Assembly (NCBI RefSeq): GCF_004331485.1
Contig: NZ_SJKD01000001.1
Location: 1,612,001-1,676,000, forward strand
From: Kribbella capetownensis
Lineage (GTDB): Bacteria; Actinomycetota; Actinomycetes; Propionibacteriales; Kribbellaceae
Length of the DNA: 64,000 bases
Reading direction: 5' to 3'
Part shown: positions 8,979 through 16,488 of the stretch, in pieces
Layout of the letters: the number at the start of each line of letters is the position of its first letter
Numbering within the stretch: the stretch's first letter is position 1
Translations under genes and position numbers: made by a program
Notes under the pieces: model-generated
The model's input: the letters and a program-made list of their open reading frames with translations, nothing else
Told to the model about the DNA's origin: nothing
The model's database searches: none

Positions 8979-9424
8979 CGGGGCGTGTCCTCCAGAACAT
9001 CTTCGAGAGTGAGGATCTTGTGCATCACGGTGATCGCGGCTTCGAGGGTGTCGAGGTCGGCCTTGGGCAGCCGGCGGAGCCGGGCGGCGACAGCGGCGCC
9101 GGCCTCCTGGCGGGCGCGCCGGAGCTCGACCAGGCCGGCGTCGGTGAGACTGATCAGGCTGGCGCGCGAGTCCGCGGGGTCTGCCTCGCGGCGGACCCAG
9201 CCCTGCTCCTCCTGACGCTGGACCAGGTTCGACATGGTCGGCTGGGAGCACCGGTCGGCCTTGGCGAGCTCACTGATCCGGGTCGGGCCGAGTTCGTCGA
9301 GACGCCCGAGCAGTCGCATCGCCGCATGCGGCAGCGCGCTCACTTCCCGGGTAGCCATCCGCGTCAACCGCGCTGACGTGACGACGACGCCCACACCAAG
9401 CTGATTCAGGTCTCTGGCGATCAC
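8975..9424 (-). CDS. MarR-family regulator, 149 aa
   Basis: The winged helix-turn-helix is clear: ISELAKADRCSQPTMSNLVQRQEEQGWV followed by the wing ADPADSRASLISLT (about residues 49-95). It ends four bases inside the start of the MFS efflux gene, so the pair is an operon. The start is a GTG with a TATATT hexamer ending 7 nt upstream, so a leaderless transcript is likely. An imperfect inverted repeat lies over the same promoter, so the protein probably represses its own operon until a ligand binds. Confidence 0.9.
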   Translation of the reverse strand: MIARDLNQLGVGVVVTSARLTRMATREVSALPHAAMRLLGRLDELGPTRISELAKADRCSQPTMSNLVQRQEEQGWVRREADPADSRASLISLTDAGLVELRRARQEAGAAVAARLRRLPKADLDTLEAAITVMHKILTLEDVLEDTPR

Positions 9425-9431
9425 CCTGACA

Positions 9432-9454
9432 AATATACATAGGAAAGCTATGCA
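9432..9454 (-). promoter_or_regulatory. marR-MFS promoter and operator
   Basis: On the minus strand TATATT (9437-9432) ends 7 nt before the GTG start at 9424. Overlapping it is an inverted repeat: TACATAG (9436-9442), 5-bp spacer, CTATGCA (9448-9454), with one mismatch. The stretch is notably AT-rich for this genome. Size and place fit a MarR operator. Confidence 0.65.
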
Positions 9455-9486
9455 TCTCTACGCGGGTCTGTCGTGAACCCCGTCAC

Positions 9487-10506
9487 TCACAGCTGTTGGG
9501 CGATCGCTCTGGCTGCTTCGGTCGGGCCGTCGATGGCTGCGTAGAGCTTTTGGATTCGTTCGGCGGATTCGCGGTGGGTGGGATTGGCGAGCACTTGGGT
9601 GGTCAGGTCGGCGAGGCTGTGGATGGTGCCGGCGACGAGGATGCGGGCGTCGAGCCGGCTGAGGTCGGCGACTGCCTGACGGACCTGGTCGGGCGGGGTC
9701 GACGTCATCGCGAGGTAGATCGTCGGGCCCGGACGGTCGAGGAACGTGTGGACCTCGGGTGGGATCGGGAGGTTCGGCTGGGCGAAGAGTGGGCCGACGG
9801 TCCGCAGTTGCGAGCCCGGCCGGTAGCCCTTGCCGGGTGTCCAAGCGGCAACCTCCGCGGCGGAGACCCCAAGAACTTCGGGGATCTCGGGGACCAGCGA
9901 GAGGTCACCGAGGAGGAGCGCGGCCAGGCTGGGGATGCCTTCTACGCCGAGCTCTTCGGCGACCCGGTCGAAGCCGCTGCAGTAGCCCGGGAAGCGGTTC
10001 GGCGTTCGGTTGATGAGGAACCGGGCCAGCCAGTCCGGTGCATGCTTCAGGCGCGGGTCGACCGGGTGGGTCGGTGCCGGCAGCAACCGATGCTCGAACA
10101 TCGGCGGCACGAAGCTGCCGGCATGTTCGGTGATCACCTGTACGCCGGCCAGTCGTGAGGACAGCAAGGTGGTCAGGGTGAATCCCGTGACCGCGATGGT
10201 GATCCCGTGCGCGCGGAAGTACTCCGCCTCGGCCGCGACGTACGTCCGGATCTCGTCATCGTCGTACATGCTCTGCCGGGGATCGCCGAGGCCGACGGCC
10301 GAACCGACGAACGCGGCCGCGCGGGCGGGTGACAGTCCCGGGCCGAGGACGTCGTACGCGATGCCGGCCTCGGCCAGCAGGCGCTCGTGCGGTCCACCGT
10401 GCGTCGCGACGCGGACCTCGAGGCCGAGCTCGGTGAGAGCGCGGTGCAGGTCGAGCATCCGGGAGGTCTCGGACAGGTAGGCGCAGTGCGGCAGTAGACA
10501 GATCAC
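9487..10506 (-). CDS. UGT/MGT-type glycosyltransferase with internal deletion
   Basis: The first 300 or so residues follow the GT1 (macrolide/UGT) plan: an acceptor-binding N-domain, then the start of the C-domain with IYLAMTSTPPDQVR and ARILVAGTIHSLADL. In intact relatives about 75-80 residues follow that contain the sugar-nucleotide-binding signature (PxVDxxVxxGGxG and PLxxEQ). Here the text jumps from SLADL straight to TTQVLANPTHRE, the final helix region, near base 9606. The frame is kept. The protein is 339 aa against a usual 390-420. It probably cannot bind a donor sugar as usual. The start is GTG with a GGGGG ribosome site. It is divergent from a MarR gene with a shared operator. Confidence 0.85.
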   Translation of the reverse strand: MICLLPHCAYLSETSRMLDLHRALTELGLEVRVATHGGPHERLLAEAGIAYDVLGPGLSPARAAAFVGSAVGLGDPRQSMYDDDEIRTYVAAEAEYFRAHGITIAVTGFTLTTLLSSRLAGVQVITEHAGSFVPPMFEHRLLPAPTHPVDPRLKHAPDWLARFLINRTPNRFPGYCSGFDRVAEELGVEGIPSLAALLLGDLSLVPEIPEVLGVSAAEVAAWTPGKGYRPGSQLRTVGPLFAQPNLPIPPEVHTFLDRPGPTIYLAMTSTPPDQVRQAVADLSRLDARILVAGTIHSLADLTTQVLANPTHRESAERIQKLYAAIDGPTEAARAIAQQL

Positions 10507-10526
10507 GGTTGCCCCCTAAGGTCGTG

Positions 10527-10546
10527 ATAGGTAATATATTGCCTAT
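10527..10546. promoter_or_regulatory. MarR operator shared by divergent genes
   Basis: ATAGGTAAT-at-ATTGCCTAT is a 20-bp inverted repeat with one mismatch. It contains TAATAT (10532-10537), whose end is 7 nt before the ATG at 10545, and it overlaps that start codon. It lies 21 bp upstream of the GTG of the divergent glycosyltransferase gene, so binding could block both directions. Confidence 0.75.
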
Positions 10547-11015
10547 GTCATCACGAGGCAAGGTGTTCGGGCTCGGAGCAGAGTCGGAGTTGGCCCCGTC
10601 GGTCCGCGCGTTCCGGACGACGCTGATGCTTGCGCAGAAGCTGCGCAACGAGATGGATCTGCGCCTCCGCGAGGACGGGCTCACCACCCAGCAGGCCGCC
10701 CTGATCACCGCCGTCCAGGCGATGGGGAAGCCCTCGCTCGCCGAGGCGGCGGCCGCGCTGGGGAGCACGCATCAGAACGTCGCGCAGATCGTCGCGGCCC
10801 TGCAGCGCAAGGAGTTGCTGCAGGTCGAGCCGGATCCCGCGGACCGGCGCCGCAAGTTGCTGTCGACAACGAATCACAGTGCGGACTACTGGCGGCAGCG
10901 CGACGCGGGTGACTTCGCGGCCGTGGCCGACTGGTTCGCCGACCTCAGTCCGGCCGAGCTCGAGACGTTCTGCGAGCTGTCCGATCGCGTGATCGCGAGG
11001 CTCGACAATGCTTAA
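10545..11015 (+). CDS. MarR-family regulator, 156 aa
   Basis: The protein has a winged helix-turn-helix core (LAEAAAALGSTHQNVAQIV, then the wing DPADRRRKLL at about residues 64-108) between dimerisation helices. I start it at ATG 10545 rather than further upstream because a TAATAT hexamer lies 7 nt before it and the operator overlaps the codon; leaderless translation is likely. It overlaps the following ICMT-like methyltransferase gene by 8 bp, so the two form an operon, and it faces the glycosyltransferase gene across a shared inverted repeat. Confidence 0.88.
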   Translation: MSSRGKVFGLGAESELAPSVRAFRTTLMLAQKLRNEMDLRLREDGLTTQQAALITAVQAMGKPSLAEAAAALGSTHQNVAQIVAALQRKELLQVEPDPADRRRKLLSTTNHSADYWRQRDAGDFAAVADWFADLSPAELETFCELSDRVIARLDNA

Positions 11016-11469
11016 GGCAGCGCTCGGCAGTACGGCGTTCTTCTTCGCCGCGCCATGTGTGGTGGGTGGACTGATCCCATGGGCGGTGAGCGGGTGGGCT
11101 GCGCCTCGGTTCTGGCCGGGCTTTGTCGTGGTGGCGGCCGGAGCGTTCGTCGTACTGCGTGCCTTCGTGCGGTTCGTCCGCGAAGGGCACGGGACGCCGG
11201 CGCCGGTCGCGCCGACGGAGGAGTTGGTCGTCGGTGGTGACTACCGCTTCGTGCGCAACCCGATGTACGTCGGCGTGGTGACCGCGATCCTCGGACAGGC
11301 GCTCCTGTTCCTCGACCCGTGGGTGCTGACGTACGGCGTACTCGCGTGGGCCGTGATGGCGGCGTTCGTGCGGTGGTACGAGGAGCCCGTCCTGCTCCAG
11401 CGGTACGGCGCGCAGTACGACGCGTACCGCCGGAGCGTGCCGGCGTGGGTGCCGCGGTTCAGACGCTGA
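11008..11469 (+). CDS. ICMT/PEMT-like membrane methyltransferase, 153 aa
   Basis: An integral membrane protein with four hydrophobic stretches and the C-terminal signature of isoprenylcysteine carboxyl methyltransferase-like proteins: GDYRFVRNPMYVG (about residues 76-88), later EEPVLLQRYG and YRRSVPAW. These residues bind SAM in the family. Bacterial members methylate varied substrates and the substrate here cannot be told. It overlaps the marR-type gene by 8 bp and is probably co-regulated with it. Its last 11 bp overlap the convergent gene at 11459-12004. Confidence 0.85.
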   Translation: MLKAALGSTAFFFAAPCVVGGLIPWAVSGWAAPRFWPGFVVVAAGAFVVLRAFVRFVREGHGTPAPVAPTEELVVGGDYRFVRNPMYVGVVTAILGQALLFLDPWVLTYGVLAWAVMAAFVRWYEEPVLLQRYGAQYDAYRRSVPAWVPRFRR

Positions 11470-12004
11470 TGCTGTTGCCGTCCTTGTCGCGGAAGAGGGT
11501 GAGCGGCATCGGGCCACGGTGGAGGATGTGTGGGATGTCTGCCCAGGGGAGCAGCGGCTCGGTGGCGTTGAGGTTGCGGAGGCGGTTGAGCGCCTTGTCC
11601 GACGGAGTGGACAGAGTGGCCACGGTCGCGGCGCTGTAGGGGAGATAGTCCTCGGCGGGCTGCGGGCGGAACTCCGGGTCGTGCCGCTTCATCAGGATGC
11701 AGGTGCGGTCCGGGTCGAGCAGTTCGGCGTCGACGGTCCAGTAGGACAGGCCGCCCGGTCCGACCCGGCCGGAATCGCGCAGGGCGTCGAAGATCGGCGC
11801 GGGGTGGACCGGGGAGAGGAAGACGACGTCGGCCCAGCGGCAGCCGAGTGGCGGCACCGGGTTGTCCATCGCCGCAGGGCGGTAGGAGTACTTGCGGGCT
11901 TCGCGCTCATAGAGGTCCGGGTGGAGATCGCGGAGCAGGTTCATCGGGAGGACGGCGGTGCCGCGGAAGCCGCGGATGGCGGCGCGGTACAAGAGTGTCT
12001 GCAT
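11459..12004 (-). CDS. Hypothetical protein, 181 aa
   Basis: I do not recognise this protein. It looks soluble, with HPDLYEREARKY near residue 28 and VHPAPIFDALRDSG near residue 70, and it ends in GNSISV. Codon bias supports that it is real. Its ATG lies directly downstream of a strong stem-loop (12013-12046) followed by GCTTTCG, which resembles a terminator placed in its leader. An internal ATG (MNLLRDLHPD, about residue 21) is an alternative start. It is convergent with the methyltransferase gene and divergent from the TetR gene at 12170. Confidence 0.65.
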   Translation of the reverse strand: MQTLLYRAAIRGFRGTAVLPMNLLRDLHPDLYEREARKYSYRPAAMDNPVPPLGCRWADVVFLSPVHPAPIFDALRDSGRVGPGGLSYWTVDAELLDPDRTCILMKRHDPEFRPQPAEDYLPYSAATVATLSTPSDKALNRLRNLNATEPLLPWADIPHILHRGPMPLTLFRDKDGNSISV

Positions 12005-12012
12005 ACACGAAA

Positions 12013-12046
12013 GCCTCCGAACGGCGGAAGGTCCGCTGTCGGAGGC
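12013..12046 (-). promoter_or_regulatory. Stem-loop in leader of hypothetical gene
   Basis: GCCTCCGA (12013-12020) pairs perfectly with TCGGAGGC (12039-12046), and GCGG/CCGC pair inside. On the minus strand it is followed by TTTCGTGT and then the ATG at 12004. It could be an attenuator or terminator-like element in the 5' leader. Confidence 0.5.
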
Positions 12047-12099
12047 TACGTAGTGACTTTATCAGTCCGAGGGGGTCGTGGCTGCCCGTTCAGGCAACT

Positions 12100-12163
12100 T
12101 TCTGCAGAACTGCAAGATTTCAAGGTTAATAGTTTGCAGTGAGTGCAAGTTTGTTTCTAGTCT
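12100..12163 (+). promoter_or_regulatory. Promoter and candidate TetR sites upstream of tetR-MFS
   Basis: TTGCAG (12134-12139), 18-bp spacer and TAGTCT (12158-12163) form a promoter whose -10 ends 6 nt before the GTG at 12170. TTGCA-gtgag-TGCAA (12134-12148) is a perfect inverted repeat over the -35, and TTCTGCAGAA (12100-12109) is a second palindrome. Either could be the TetR operator; the first is better placed. Confidence 0.6.
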
Positions 12164-12169
12164 GGTCCG

Positions 12170-12832
12170 GTGAGGCACGCAGAGGGTGGGTTGCGGGAAC
12201 GGAAGAAGCGGGAGACGCGGGCGGCGCTGGCCGAGGCCGCGTTGCGGCTCGCCCTGGACAAGGGCCCGGACAACGTCACGGTCGAGGAGATTGCCGAGGC
12301 CGCGGACGTGTCGGTGCGCACCTTCTTCAACTACTTCCCGCACAAGGAACACGCGATCCTCGGGCGCAACCCCGAGCATCTCGAGCGGGCGCTGGACCGG
12401 ATGCGGACCGCGCCGGCCGCGGAGTCGCCGCTGACCACGATGTGGTTCGTCGTCGACGACGTACTGCGGGATCTCGAGCGCGAGGGCGAGTTGTCCCGGC
12501 GAGGGGAGCTGATCATGTCGTCGCCGAGCCTGGTGTACCAGCTGATGATGTCCAGCTTCGAGGACGAGCGTCTGCTCACCGCCGGGCTGGCCGAACGGAT
12601 GGGCGAGCCGGGCGGCTCGGTCCGTGCGGCGCTCATCGTCAGTGCCTCCGGCGCGGCCTGCCGGGTGGCGATGGAGCTGCACAAGACCGCACCGGAACGG
12701 TCCGTCCGCGACCTCGTCGCCGAAGGATTCCACGTACTCGCCGACGGCCTCGACCCCGGCTTCGCCCCGACCGTTCCTGACGACACCACGACCAACCACA
12801 CCATGCCCGAAGAACAGGAAGGTCCCTCATGA
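12170..12832 (+). CDS. TetR-family regulator of the downstream MFS pump, 220 aa
   Basis: The N-terminal DNA-binding domain is typical TetR: VTVEEIAEAADVSVRTFFNYFPHKE at about residues 37-60. The C-terminal domain is helical and ends in an acidic, proline-containing tail. The start is GTG 12170, with the -10 hexamer 6 nt upstream and no ribosome site, so it is probably leaderless. Its stop overlaps the ATG of the MFS gene (ATGA), so both are one operon. A drug-responsive repressor is the usual role of such pairs. Confidence 0.9.
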   Translation: MRHAEGGLRERKKRETRAALAEAALRLALDKGPDNVTVEEIAEAADVSVRTFFNYFPHKEHAILGRNPEHLERALDRMRTAPAAESPLTTMWFVVDDVLRDLEREGELSRRGELIMSSPSLVYQLMMSSFEDERLLTAGLAERMGEPGGSVRAALIVSASGAACRVAMELHKTAPERSVRDLVAEGFHVLADGLDPGFAPTVPDDTTTNHTMPEEQEGPS

Positions 12833-14409
12833 CGACGACCTCTTCGCCCACGCCCGAGTCGGCGCCGGGTGAGGTCACCGAGAGCACCACTACAACGTTG
12901 ACCCCGCGCCAGACCATCCAGGCCATCTCGGGCCTGATGATGGGCATGTTCGTGGCGATCCTGGCCGGCACGGTGGTCTCGACCGCGTTGCCGCGGATCA
13001 TCCACGACCTCGGGGCCAGCCAATCGTCGTACACCTGGGTCGTCACCCTCGAGTTGCTGACCATGACGGCGACAGTGCCGTTGTGGGGCAAGCTCGCCGA
13101 TCTCTACAACAACAAGCTGCTGGTCCAGCTCTCGCTGTGCTTCTTCGTGGTCGGCTCGCTGGTGGCCGGCTTCGCCCCGAACATCGAGGTACTGCTGGGC
13201 AGCCGGGTTCTGCAGGGGCTCGGCGCCGGTGGTCTGACCGCCCTGGTGCAGATCGTGATGGCGGCGATCATCCCGCCGCGTGAGCTCGGCCGGTACTCCG
13301 GCATCTTCGGCGCGATCTTCGCTTCGGCGACCGTCGGCGGACCGTTGCTCGGCGGCTTCCTGGTCGACTCACCGCTGGGCTGGCGGGCCTGCTTCCTGAT
13401 CGGCGTGCCGTTCGTGCTCGCCGCGATCGTGCTGCTGCAGCGCACGCTGAAGCTGCCGACGGTACGCCGGGACGTGCGGATCGACTGGTGGGGTGCGTTC
13501 CTGATCACCGCCGGAGTGAGCACGCTGCTGGTCTGGTCGTCGTTCGCCGGCAACAAGTTCGAGTGGGCGTCGGCGTGGAGCTTCGCGCTGGTCGCGGTGG
13601 CTCTGGCGCTGCTGGTGACGGCTGTGATGGTCGAGCGTAAGCACCCGGAGCCGATCATCCCGATGGACCTGTTCCGCAACCGCACGGTGACGCTGTCGAT
13701 CGTCGCCAGCATGCTGGTCGGTGTCGCGATGTTCGGCGGGTCGGTGTTCCTGGCGCAGTACTTCCAGATCGCGCAGGGCTACTCGCCGACGAAGGCCGGG
13801 CTGATGAGCCTGCCGCTGATCCTGGGCATGATGGTCGCGTCCACGATCGCGGGTGGGCTGATCACGAAGTACGGCAAGTGGAAGATCTACCTGGTGACCG
13901 GCAGCCTGCTGCTGCCGATCGGGCTGGCGCTGTTCGGCACGATCGACGCGCACACCTCGAAGTACATGCTGTGGGGCTTCATGCTGGTGCTCGGTGTCGG
14001 CATCGGTCTGGTGATGCAGAACCTGGTGTTGGCCGCGCAGAACGACGTACCGGCCAAGGAACTGGGTGCGGCCACGTCGGCGGTCAGCTTCTTCCGCAGC
14101 ATGGGCGGCACGATCGGGGTCAGCGTGCTCGGCGCGATCCTGGCGAACAAGGTCACCGAGACGCTCAACCCGGGTGGTGCGTCGTCCGGCGGCAGCAATG
14201 CGGTGCCGAACATCGCGGAGTTGCCGGAGCAGGTCCGGACCGTCGTCGAGAACGCGTACGGCGCGGCGACCGCCGACCTGTTCATGATGTCGGTGCCGTT
14301 CGCGGTGCTGGCGCTGATCGCGGTCCTGTTCATCAAGGAGAAGCCGCTGCTGACCACCTCGGGTGCGGAGCGCCGCGCCAAGGAGGAAGCAGTCCAGGAC
14401 GAGGTCTGA
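12829..14409 (+). CDS. MFS transporter of the DHA2 (EmrB/QacA) family, 14 segments
   Basis: The protein has 526 residues and about 14 hydrophobic segments. The segment-1 motif reads LAGTVVSTALPRI, the loop 2-3 motif reads GKLADLYNNK, and motif C (GPLLGGFLVD) lies in segment 5. These mark DHA2 drug:H+ antiporters. A Ser/Thr-rich N-terminal tail and a charged C-terminal tail are probably cytoplasmic. Coupling to the TetR gene by a 4-bp overlap suggests induced drug or antibiotic export. The substrate is unknown. Confidence 0.92.
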   Translation: MTTTSSPTPESAPGEVTESTTTTLTPRQTIQAISGLMMGMFVAILAGTVVSTALPRIIHDLGASQSSYTWVVTLELLTMTATVPLWGKLADLYNNKLLVQLSLCFFVVGSLVAGFAPNIEVLLGSRVLQGLGAGGLTALVQIVMAAIIPPRELGRYSGIFGAIFASATVGGPLLGGFLVDSPLGWRACFLIGVPFVLAAIVLLQRTLKLPTVRRDVRIDWWGAFLITAGVSTLLVWSSFAGNKFEWASAWSFALVAVALALLVTAVMVERKHPEPIIPMDLFRNRTVTLSIVASMLVGVAMFGGSVFLAQYFQIAQGYSPTKAGLMSLPLILGMMVASTIAGGLITKYGKWKIYLVTGSLLLPIGLALFGTIDAHTSKYMLWGFMLVLGVGIGLVMQNLVLAAQNDVPAKELGAATSAVSFFRSMGGTIGVSVLGAILANKVTETLNPGGASSGGSNAVPNIAELPEQVRTVVENAYGAATADLFMMSVPFAVLALIAVLFIKEKPLLTTSGAERRAKEEAVQDEV

Positions 14410-14433
14410 CGGAGGTGCTGGCAAGCTGGACGC

Positions 14434-14733
14434 ATGATCGTTGCATTCAGCATCAGCCCTTCCGGCGGTGACGAGACCGGAGGTGTGAGCCAGGCGGTGG
14501 CCGAAGCCGTCCGCGTGGTCCGCGCCTCCGGTCTACCGAACGAGACCAACGCGATGTTCACCAACATCGAGGGCGAGTGGGATGAGGTGATGGCGGTGGT
14601 GAAGCAGGCTGTGGATGCGGTTGGCGCTGTCTCGCCTCGGGTGAGTCTGGTGTTGAAGGCGGACATCCGGCCCGGGTACACCGGCCAGCTGACCGCGAAG
14701 GTCGAGCGGATCGAGCAGGAGCTAGCCGACTAG
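14434..14733 (+). CDS. Thiamine-binding protein of the MTH1187/YkoF-like DUF77 family
   Basis: The 99-residue protein matches the small DUF77 (thiamine-binding) family: an N-terminal VAFSISPSG strand, [14 protein letters not shown] in the middle, and VLKADIRPG near the C-terminus. Members form ferredoxin-like oligomers that bind thiamine or its hydroxymethylpyrimidine part. It starts 24 bp after the MFS gene. The Shine-Dalgarno sequence is weak, and it may be cotranscribed with that gene. Its last 12 bp overlap the convergent SDR gene. Confidence 0.85.
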   Translation: MIVAFSISPSGGDETGGVSQAVAEAVRVVRASGLPNETNAMFTNIEGEWDEVMAVVKQAVDAVGAVSPRVSLVLKADIRPGYTGQLTAKVERIEQELAD

Positions 14734-15465
14734 GTTCAGGATCCGGATCACCTCGTCGTACCGGTTCTCGCGCTCGGCGTCGCGGAGGAAGCGGACCCGG
14801 TTGACCAGGATCTCGTCGGCGTCCGGCTGGGTCTGGAACAGGTTGACGGACTCGTCGAGGTACTCGTCCAGCGGCATCCATTCCGGGTCCGGTTCGTGGC
14901 CCATCAGGTTGGTCTGGACGGCCGGCGGGACCAGTTCGATCACCTGGAGACCGGTGTCCGCGAGCTGGATCCGCAGGCTCTGCGTGTAGCTGTGCACCGC
15001 CGCCTTGGTCGCGCTGTACGTCGGCGTGGCGACGAGCGGTACGAACGCCAGCCCGGACGAGACCGTGACGATCGCGGCGTCGGACTGCTTCAGCAGGTAC
15101 GGCGTGAACGCGGTGATGGTCCGGATCGTGCCGAGGAGATTGATGCCGATCGTCTCCTCGCTCGTCGCCAGGTGGGCGGGATCGTGCAGATCCTCGGCCC
15201 GCATGATGCCGGCCATCGTGACGACCACGTTGAGGTCCGGGTGCTTGCCGGTGACGGTCTCGAAAGCCGCGGCGATCGAGTCCGGGTCGGCGACGTCGAG
15301 GGGGATGCCCTCGATGCCGTCCTCCGCCGCGATCCGGTCGAGCAGGTCCTGGCGGCGGCCGCTGATGATCACGGTGTTGCCGAGGTCGCGGAACTTCCGG
15401 GCCAGCCCGAGGCCGATCCCCGACGTACCGCCGGTCATGAAGATGGTGTTGCCTGTGGTTCTCAT
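14722..15465 (-). CDS. Short-chain dehydrogenase/reductase, DltE-like, 247 aa
   Basis: This classical SDR has the Rossmann motif TGGTSGIG (about residues 11-18), TMAG in place of NNAG, and the catalytic Ser...YSATK triad (about 143-160). The C-terminal part resembles DltE/YjeE-type oxidoreductases. The NADP-type residues GRR follow the second strand. The start is ATG 15465. It is divergent from the XRE/MmyB-type regulator at 15565 with about 100 bp between, and such MmyB-type regulators are very often paired with an adjacent SDR that they control. Confidence 0.9.
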   Translation of the reverse strand: MRTTGNTIFMTGGTSGIGLGLARKFRDLGNTVIISGRRQDLLDRIAAEDGIEGIPLDVADPDSIAAAFETVTGKHPDLNVVVTMAGIMRAEDLHDPAHLATSEETIGINLLGTIRTITAFTPYLLKQSDAAIVTVSSGLAFVPLVATPTYSATKAAVHSYTQSLRIQLADTGLQVIELVPPAVQTNLMGHEPDPEWMPLDEYLDESVNLFQTQPDADEILVNRVRFLRDAERENRYDEVIRILNLVG

Positions 15466-15564
15466 GTCTCCAGGCTGGGATCGGATGCAGACGGCAACCA
15501 GGCTCGGCTCAGCCTCTGTTCGGCAAGCAGTGGATAGCGGCGGCTGGTTCGAGACACTGGAGGC

Positions 15565-16431
15565 ATGGAGTATGCCGACCTGTCCGATTTCCTGCGTAAA
15601 CGTCGCGAGGCCCTGCAGCCCGAGGACGTGGGGATGCCCCGCGGCCGGCGTCGTCGTACGCCGGGACTCCGCCGCGAGGAGGTCGCCGCGCTGGCTTCGA
15701 TGTCGGCCGACTACTACAGCCGGCTCGAAGGCGGTCGGGGTCCGCAGCCTTCGGCCGAGATGCTGGGTTCGATCGCCCGCGCGCTCCGGCTGACGCTGGA
15801 GGAGCGCGACCACCTGTATGTGCTCGCCGGGCACGGTACGCCGCCTCGTACGACGGGGACGTGTCACGTCGACCCGGGAATGCTGCGGATTCTCGACCGG
15901 CTGCAGGACACGCCCGCGATGCTCCTCAACCGCTGCGGCGAGACGCTCGCGCAGACGCCGGCGCATGTCGCGTTCGCCGGCGAGCAGACCAACTACGAAG
16001 GCATGGCGCGCAGCGAGTTCTACCGCTGGTTCGCCGACCCCGACTCGCGCTATCTGTACCGCGAACCGGAGCTGTCCACGCACAGCCGGATGCTGGTCTC
16101 GTGGTTGCGCTCGGTCGCCACGGCCGACGGACCCAAGTCGTACGCCGCCTCGATGGTCCGGACCCTGCGGAAGCTGAGTCCGGAGTTCGACGAACTCTGG
16201 GACGCGCACGAGATCGGGATCGCGCACAGCCGGACCAAGCGCTTCCAGCACCCGGTCGTCGGCGAGCTCGACCTGTACTGCGAGGTGATCGACAACCGCG
16301 ACCAGCAGCAGACCCTGGTGGTCTTCACCGCGGAACCCGGGAGCGAGAGTGCCGAGAAACTGCGGTTGCTGGAGGTTGTCGGCAGTCAGTCGATGAGCTC
16401 TGGACAGGACTTTGATCCAGAGTTAATTTAA
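15565..16431 (+). CDS. XRE-family regulator with MmyB-like ligand domain, 288 aa
   Basis: The N-terminal HTH (about residues 8-85) has the characteristic GRRRRTPGLRREEVAAL and YYSRLEGGR motifs. The C-terminal part is the MmyB-like, PAS-related domain (MLLNRCGETLAQTPAH, then FYRWFADPDSRYLY). Members in Streptomyces and relatives regulate a neighbouring oxidoreductase and probably sense a fatty-acid-like or other small ligand. It is divergent from the SDR gene. It starts at ATG 15565, with GGAGGC directly in front as a very close ribosome site. Confidence 0.92.
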   Translation: MEYADLSDFLRKRREALQPEDVGMPRGRRRRTPGLRREEVAALASMSADYYSRLEGGRGPQPSAEMLGSIARALRLTLEERDHLYVLAGHGTPPRTTGTCHVDPGMLRILDRLQDTPAMLLNRCGETLAQTPAHVAFAGEQTNYEGMARSEFYRWFADPDSRYLYREPELSTHSRMLVSWLRSVATADGPKSYAASMVRTLRKLSPEFDELWDAHEIGIAHSRTKRFQHPVVGELDLYCEVIDNRDQQQTLVVFTAEPGSESAEKLRLLEVVGSQSMSSGQDFDPELI

Positions 16432-16488
16432 GTCCTGAAATTTCATAAGTCCCGCGCATAACGTCCCGCACCGGAAAGGGCCGCCCCC

